Positions 6,287 to 8,908 of a DNA stretch of 8,908 nucleotides are shown in pieces. The notes beneath the pieces were generated by a model that was given only the letters and a program-made list of their open reading frames with translations, ran no database searches and was not told the origin of the DNA. The stretch's first letter is position 1. Every line of letters begins with the position of its first letter. The position numbers and the translations under genes were made by a program. The stretch comes from Lachnoclostridium sp. UBA7215 (GTDB lineage Bacteria; Bacillota; Clostridia; Lachnospirales; Lachnospiraceae): assembly GCA_002490465.1 (NCBI GenBank), contig DKUB01000104.1, forward strand, positions 1-8,908, read 5' to 3'.

Positions 6287-7589
6287 CAGCATCACAGGCA
6301 TGATTTTTGCTTCAGAAGGGATACAAAATACCATCGTCCTCCTAAACGGACCTATGGGATGCCGGTTTTATCACAGTACCACATCCCAGTTCCTTACGGT
6401 TCGCCCTCTCCTGGTCCTTCCGTCTGAGAATGGGAAAGAGGTGCCTGTAGACTATAATTATTTAAACAACTGGTTTTTTCGCCAGCCACGAGTACCTTGT
6501 ACTTATCTGGATGGCTATGACTATGTATACGGAACTATAGAAAAAATACAGGAAGCGCTTATATTTTTACAAGAGAATATCGACTTTGATCTTCTGGTGA
6601 TCATAAATTCTCCCGGCGCTTCCCTGATCGGAGATCATTTAAAGGAATCTGCTGACGAGATATTAAAAGACCGCGCCTGCGTTATATTAGAATCTCCCGG
6701 GTACTCATCAGATTATTTTTCCGGATATGAAGAAGCGGCGACGCAGATTCTGAGACAACTGCCATGGAATCAGGCTGTCAGATCTCCTTATTCTGCTCAT
6801 ACAAAATCTGTAAATGTACTGGGGCTTTCCATCTGGAACCGTTATTACGAAGGAGACCGGACAGAACTGGAGCGACTCTTAAACTTATGCGGCATTCATG
6901 TTAATTGCTTTTTGTGCGCGGGATGTTCCCTCGAAGATATATGGAACCTGCCAAATGCAGATCTGAACCTGGTGATTGATCCGCAGATGGGAACCCAATG
7001 CGCCAAAATTCTTCAGCAAAAGTTTGGGATACCTTCTTATATTTGCCCGACACTGCCCATCGGTTTCCAGGCAGTAGAAGAAATGCTTCAGGAACTCTGC
7101 TGTTTCTTTCATGTTCAGGCAAAAGAATTGACAGAAGAAATAGAGAAAGCACGCGCTTTGGCATGGTATAAAATCAACAATATCTATCAGACCAGCGGAC
7201 TTCCTAACGGAGTTACTTTCACTGTAGAAGGAAGCAACAGCCAGGTCTATGCATACAGCCGGTTTTTTATTGATTACCTCGGCATGATCCCTGACTGCCT
7301 GGCTGTCACCGATGAAAAGGGACCGAATGACAAAATCCTTAAGCTGGCTTGCAGCTGTCAGTCAGAAAATGCTCTGAAAAAAGAAATCCTGGATACTGAT
7401 GCCGAACTGGTTTTCTCCAACGCTAATACAATCGCCGCTTTGAAAACCACCGGGCGGCCTTTCTGCGGCATTGAAATCAATTTCCCCGGTATGGGATATA
7501 CAGACATCATTCCCAAAACGCACATGGGAATCCAAGGCACACTGTTTCTGATAGAACAGGTACTAAATGGATTTATGTCGAAAATCTAG
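6252..7589 (+). CDS. NifK/BchB/BchZ-like partner subunit of the nitrogenase-like reductase
   Basis: A 445-residue nitrogenase component-1-type protein. Family features by eye are GPMGC with Cys37, a VYGTIEKI segment near 92-99 matching the VFGGxxKL motif, INSPGASLIGD at 118-128 matching the third cysteine block, a PIGFQAVEEML segment near 269-279, and THMGIQGTLFLIEQ near 423-436. Of the three NifK P-cluster cysteines only the GPxGC one remains. The first block reads PDSITG and the third has Pro/Gly where Cys would be. Cys37 sits where BchB has Asp36 and BchZ has Cys35, so a cluster with three ligands from the fused subunit and one from here is predicted. It starts inside the end of the fusion gene. 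Its TAG stop contains the TA target of the following insertion sequence, but the reconstructed original stop is also TAG, so the C-terminus is intact. The substrate is unknown. Confidence 0.85.
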   Translation: MTNHYSRNITPDSITGMIFASEGIQNTIVLLNGPMGCRFYHSTTSQFLTVRPLLVLPSENGKEVPVDYNYLNNWFFRQPRVPCTYLDGYDYVYGTIEKIQEALIFLQENIDFDLLVIINSPGASLIGDHLKESADEILKDRACVILESPGYSSDYFSGYEEAATQILRQLPWNQAVRSPYSAHTKSVNVLGLSIWNRYYEGDRTELERLLNLCGIHVNCFLCAGCSLEDIWNLPNADLNLVIDPQMGTQCAKILQQKFGIPSYICPTLPIGFQAVEEMLQELCCFFHVQAKELTEEIEKARALAWYKINNIYQTSGLPNGVTFTVEGSNSQVYAYSRFFIDYLGMIPDCLAVTDEKGPNDKILKLACSCQSENALKKEILDTDAELVFSNANTIAALKTTGRPFCGIEINFPGMGYTDIIPKTHMGIQGTLFLIEQVLNGFMSKI

Positions 7590-7617
7590 TGTGCTGACTT
7601 GCTGGTATTTATGGTAA
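7589..7617 (+). repeat. Left terminal inverted repeat of the IS630 element
   Basis: Begins GTGTGCTGAC and ends TTTATGGTAA. It matches the reverse complement of 8818-8846 at 24 of 29 positions. Its first base also serves as the G of the NifK-like TAG stop codon. Confidence 0.9.
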
Positions 7618-7648
7618 TTCTGCAGAGGTGTTTTATTCCTCTGCAGAA
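7618..7648. other. Perfect 11-bp hairpin enclosing the transposase stop codon
   Basis: TTCTGCAGAGG (7618-7628) and CCTCTGCAGAA (7638-7648) pair without mismatch around a nine-base loop. The stop codon of the transposase second frame (7633-7635, read on the minus strand) lies in the loop. Neither side carries a T tract, so it is not a standard intrinsic terminator. It could limit read-through or protect RNA ends. Confidence 0.6.
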
Positions 7649-8322
7649 GAAAATTTAGGATACAAGGAAGCCAGCTTATTCCGCGCATCATCTGCCGTAA
7701 AATGCCAGGTTACTTTACACGCATCTTCATTACGCATGTTTTCCCAGGCAGAAACTTCCTGCCTGACGGTTTCCAGATCCATTAACCTCCGGGCAAGGCA
7801 CTGGCGTGTCATGGCATTAAGTTCTATCTCTGCAATATTCAGCCAGCTCCCATGTTTCGGTGTATAGTGGATTTCAAGCCTTTTTGCATAACTGCGGGCT
7901 TCCGGGGCCGGAAAACATTTATACAGCGACGCCAGCACATGTGTATTCAGATTGTCCATCACCAGGATGATTTTTTCATGGCAGGGATAACATTCGGTAA
8001 GAAGATGTTTTATTTCTAAAGCCCAGTCTTCTGCCGTGCGGTGCTCCTGTACACTGGCATAACGCCATCCTGACAGCGGCTCCACAAAAATGAAAATACT
8101 GCATGTTCCTTTACGGATATATTCGGAATCCGTTTTTTGTATATCGCCAGGGCGCACAGGCAGTGGTTCCAGACGGTTATCCAGCATCTGGTATGGTTTT
8201 TCATCCATGCAGACCACCGGGATTTCCGGGTTATACGGCATTTCATATACATCCAGGATATCTTCCATGTGTGCTATAAAATCTGCATTTTCTTTTGGTG
8301 GGATGCACCAGTATTCATTCAT
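7633..8322 (-). CDS. IS630-family transposase, catalytic (second) frame
   Basis: A 229-residue DDE catalytic domain counted from ATG8322. Acidic residues: Asp40 in CMDEKPYQ, Asp123 in LVMDNLNTH, and Glu165 or Glu167 in HGSWLNIAEIEL. These are the hallmark blocks of the IS630 group that carries the PKHGSWLN motif. The N-terminus MNEYWCIPP continues a region that in relatives is joined to the DNA-binding part. Reading the frame back gives NELRPH before the Met, so the natural protein is probably a fusion with the first frame. Its ATG overlaps the first frame's stop (ATGAATGA), so separate, coupled translation is the alternative. Confidence 0.85.
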   Translation of the reverse strand: MNEYWCIPPKENADFIAHMEDILDVYEMPYNPEIPVVCMDEKPYQMLDNRLEPLPVRPGDIQKTDSEYIRKGTCSIFIFVEPLSGWRYASVQEHRTAEDWALEIKHLLTECYPCHEKIILVMDNLNTHVLASLYKCFPAPEARSYAKRLEIHYTPKHGSWLNIAEIELNAMTRQCLARRLMDLETVRQEVSAWENMRNEDACKVTWHFTADDARNKLASLYPKFSSAEE

Positions 8323-8779
8323 GTGGGGACGGAGTTCGTTTTTTTAAAACACGGCGGATTGTCTCCCGCCCGACAGGCTCATCAAGCTCCAGAAGGACCT
8401 GCTTTTCCAAAAGCCGTAATGTCCACCGGCATCTTCCTTCCGGGGCCGGCCCGCAGGCAATCCTGATGATTTCCGCCTCAGTCCTGCCGTCCACTTTCCG
8501 GCGGGCATTTGAATTTGGGTTGCGGTTAATCGCTGTAACTGACTTAATGCCGCCATCGGCATATGTCTTTACAATATTTGAAACGGTTGCCTTACTGACA
8601 CCATATGATTTTGCAATCTGCATCTGTGTCAGATGCACAGGGGCATTTTCATCCAGTTCAAGAAGTATGGAGCATCTGCGGATAATTGTTTTACATGTTT
8701 TTTTATTGTTTATGGTACTATGGAGGAGCTGTTTTTCATCATCCGATAAAAAGATATGGTAAGTTCGTTTTCTACCCAT
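8315..8779 (-). CDS. IS630-family transposase, DNA-binding (first) frame
   Basis: A 154-residue N-terminal part of the transposase with two helix-turn-helix regions: one around QMQIAKSYGVSKATVSNIV and a second after RCRWTLRLLEKQ up to ETIRRVLKK. These domains bind the inverted repeats. The start at MGRKRTYHIF is chosen because a GGTGG lies upstream at the right distance. The longer open frame to 8833 would start inside the inverted repeat and lacks a good binding site. The frame ends RTPSPHE just after an A7 run (on the minus strand), and the catalytic frame lies +1 relative to it. Confidence 0.8.
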   Translation of the reverse strand: MGRKRTYHIFLSDDEKQLLHSTINNKKTCKTIIRRCSILLELDENAPVHLTQMQIAKSYGVSKATVSNIVKTYADGGIKSVTAINRNPNSNARRKVDGRTEAEIIRIACGPAPEGRCRWTLRLLEKQVLLELDEPVGRETIRRVLKKRTPSPHE

Positions 8780-8817
8780 AAATAAATCACCACCGTTTCT
8801 TTTTATCTTACCACATT

Positions 8818-8846
8818 TTACCATAAATTCCAATAGGTCAACACAC
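8818..8846 (-). repeat. Right terminal inverted repeat of the IS630 element
   Basis: Read on the minus strand it begins GTGTGTTGACC and ends TTTATGGTAA. It mirrors 7589-7617 with five mismatches (positions 6, 11, 13, 14 and 18) and is followed by the TA duplication at 8847-8848. Confidence 0.9.
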
Positions 8847-8908
8847 TAGCATATTTTTAATTCATAAAAGGGATACTGTTTTATAGATATTTACTAATCT
8901 ATTTTTAC

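Larger units (their letters stand above)
7589..8846 (-). mobile_element. Complete IS630-family insertion sequence
   Basis: A 1258-bp element bounded by imperfect inverted repeats and by TA dinucleotides at 7587-7588 and 8847-8848, the TA duplication typical of the IS630/Tc1-mariner group. It carries a two-frame DDE transposase on the minus strand. Removing the element and one TA gives ATC-TA-GCAT, a CTAG target, and IS630 is known to favour CTAG. The target was the stop codon of the NifK-like gene. The 60 bases beyond (8849-8908) are the gene's native 3' flank; I see no gene in them, only a weak AT-rich hairpin. Confidence 0.9.

Noticed and set aside
4067..7589. True nitrogen-fixing nitrogenase
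   Set aside because: Two of three NifK P-cluster cysteines and the apparent FeMo-cofactor ligands are missing, and no nifB/E/N genes are present.
7633..8466. Plus-strand open frames across the insertion sequence and minus-strand frames inside the reductase genes
   Set aside because: They are antisense shadows of clear coding genes, with no family motifs or binding sites.
8780..8833. Longer start of the transposase first frame at 8833
   Set aside because: It would begin within the terminal inverted repeat and lacks a binding site. MGRKRTYHIF at 8779 is better placed.
8883..8907. Terminator for the K-like gene at the right edge (ATAGAT/ATCTAT followed by T5)
   Set aside because: The stem is only six pairs, nearly all A-T, in AT-rich DNA with an eight-base loop. 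It is too weak to call, although the position would suit the pre-insertion operon.
1..8908. CRISPR array, tRNA or rRNA genes
   Set aside because: No regularly spaced repeat series beyond the two operator pairs, and no cloverleaf or rRNA-like sequence was seen.

Overview
The window looks like chromosome, or an integrated element, of a low-to-moderate-GC anaerobic Firmicute. A clostridial, Lachnospiraceae-like host is my guess. The reasons are strong AGGAGG-type ribosome binding sites, small Cro/C1-type regulators, an IS630-family element and an oxygen-sensitive iron-sulfur enzyme. No rRNA, tRNA or housekeeping gene is present, so the taxonomy is inference.

Layout. Left third (58-3285, minus strand): a two-gene operon with its own sigma-A-like promoter. 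It encodes a protein of the 37-kDa nucleoid-associated (NA37/YejK) type and an unrecognised protein with C-terminal membrane segments. The operon probably continues off the left edge. Next to it is a separate small membrane-anchored protein. Middle (3318-3985): two tandem paralogous 74-codon HTH regulators (about 74% identical by eye). Each is preceded by the same pair of 12-bp boxes spaced exactly 25 bp, five bases ahead of a TATAAT. The first box pair also overlaps the divergent promoter of the membrane-anchored protein. An intrinsic terminator closes this block.

Right half (4067-7589, plus strand): the main interest. A single open frame of 739 codons fuses a complete NifH/ChlL-type iron protein (P-loop, both [4Fe-4S] cysteines) to a NifD/BchN/BchY-type catalytic subunit (three cluster cysteines). 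It overlaps by 35 bases a NifK/BchB/BchZ-type gene that keeps only one cluster cysteine. Together they form a two-gene nitrogenase-like reductase. The 3+1 cysteine pattern resembles the [4Fe-4S] enzymes DPOR and COR rather than nitrogenase. The usual FeMo-cofactor ligand positions and cofactor assembly genes are not seen. The substrate is unknown. The only sensibly placed start codon of the fusion gene is ATA, with a good ribosome binding site eight bases upstream.

Right end (7589-8846): a complete IS630-family element with 24/29-matching inverted repeats and TA target duplications. It landed exactly in the TAG stop codon of the NifK-like gene and regenerated TAG with its own first base, so the protein is unchanged but its native 3' flank is displaced. 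The transposase is split into two overlapping frames near an A7 run.

How the parts may work together (inference): electrons would pass from the iron-protein domain to a [4Fe-4S] cluster held between the fused D-like domain and the K-like subunit. The HTH pair mainly looks self-regulating and may also control the divergent membrane protein. A link to the reductase is not shown, because a terminator lies between them.
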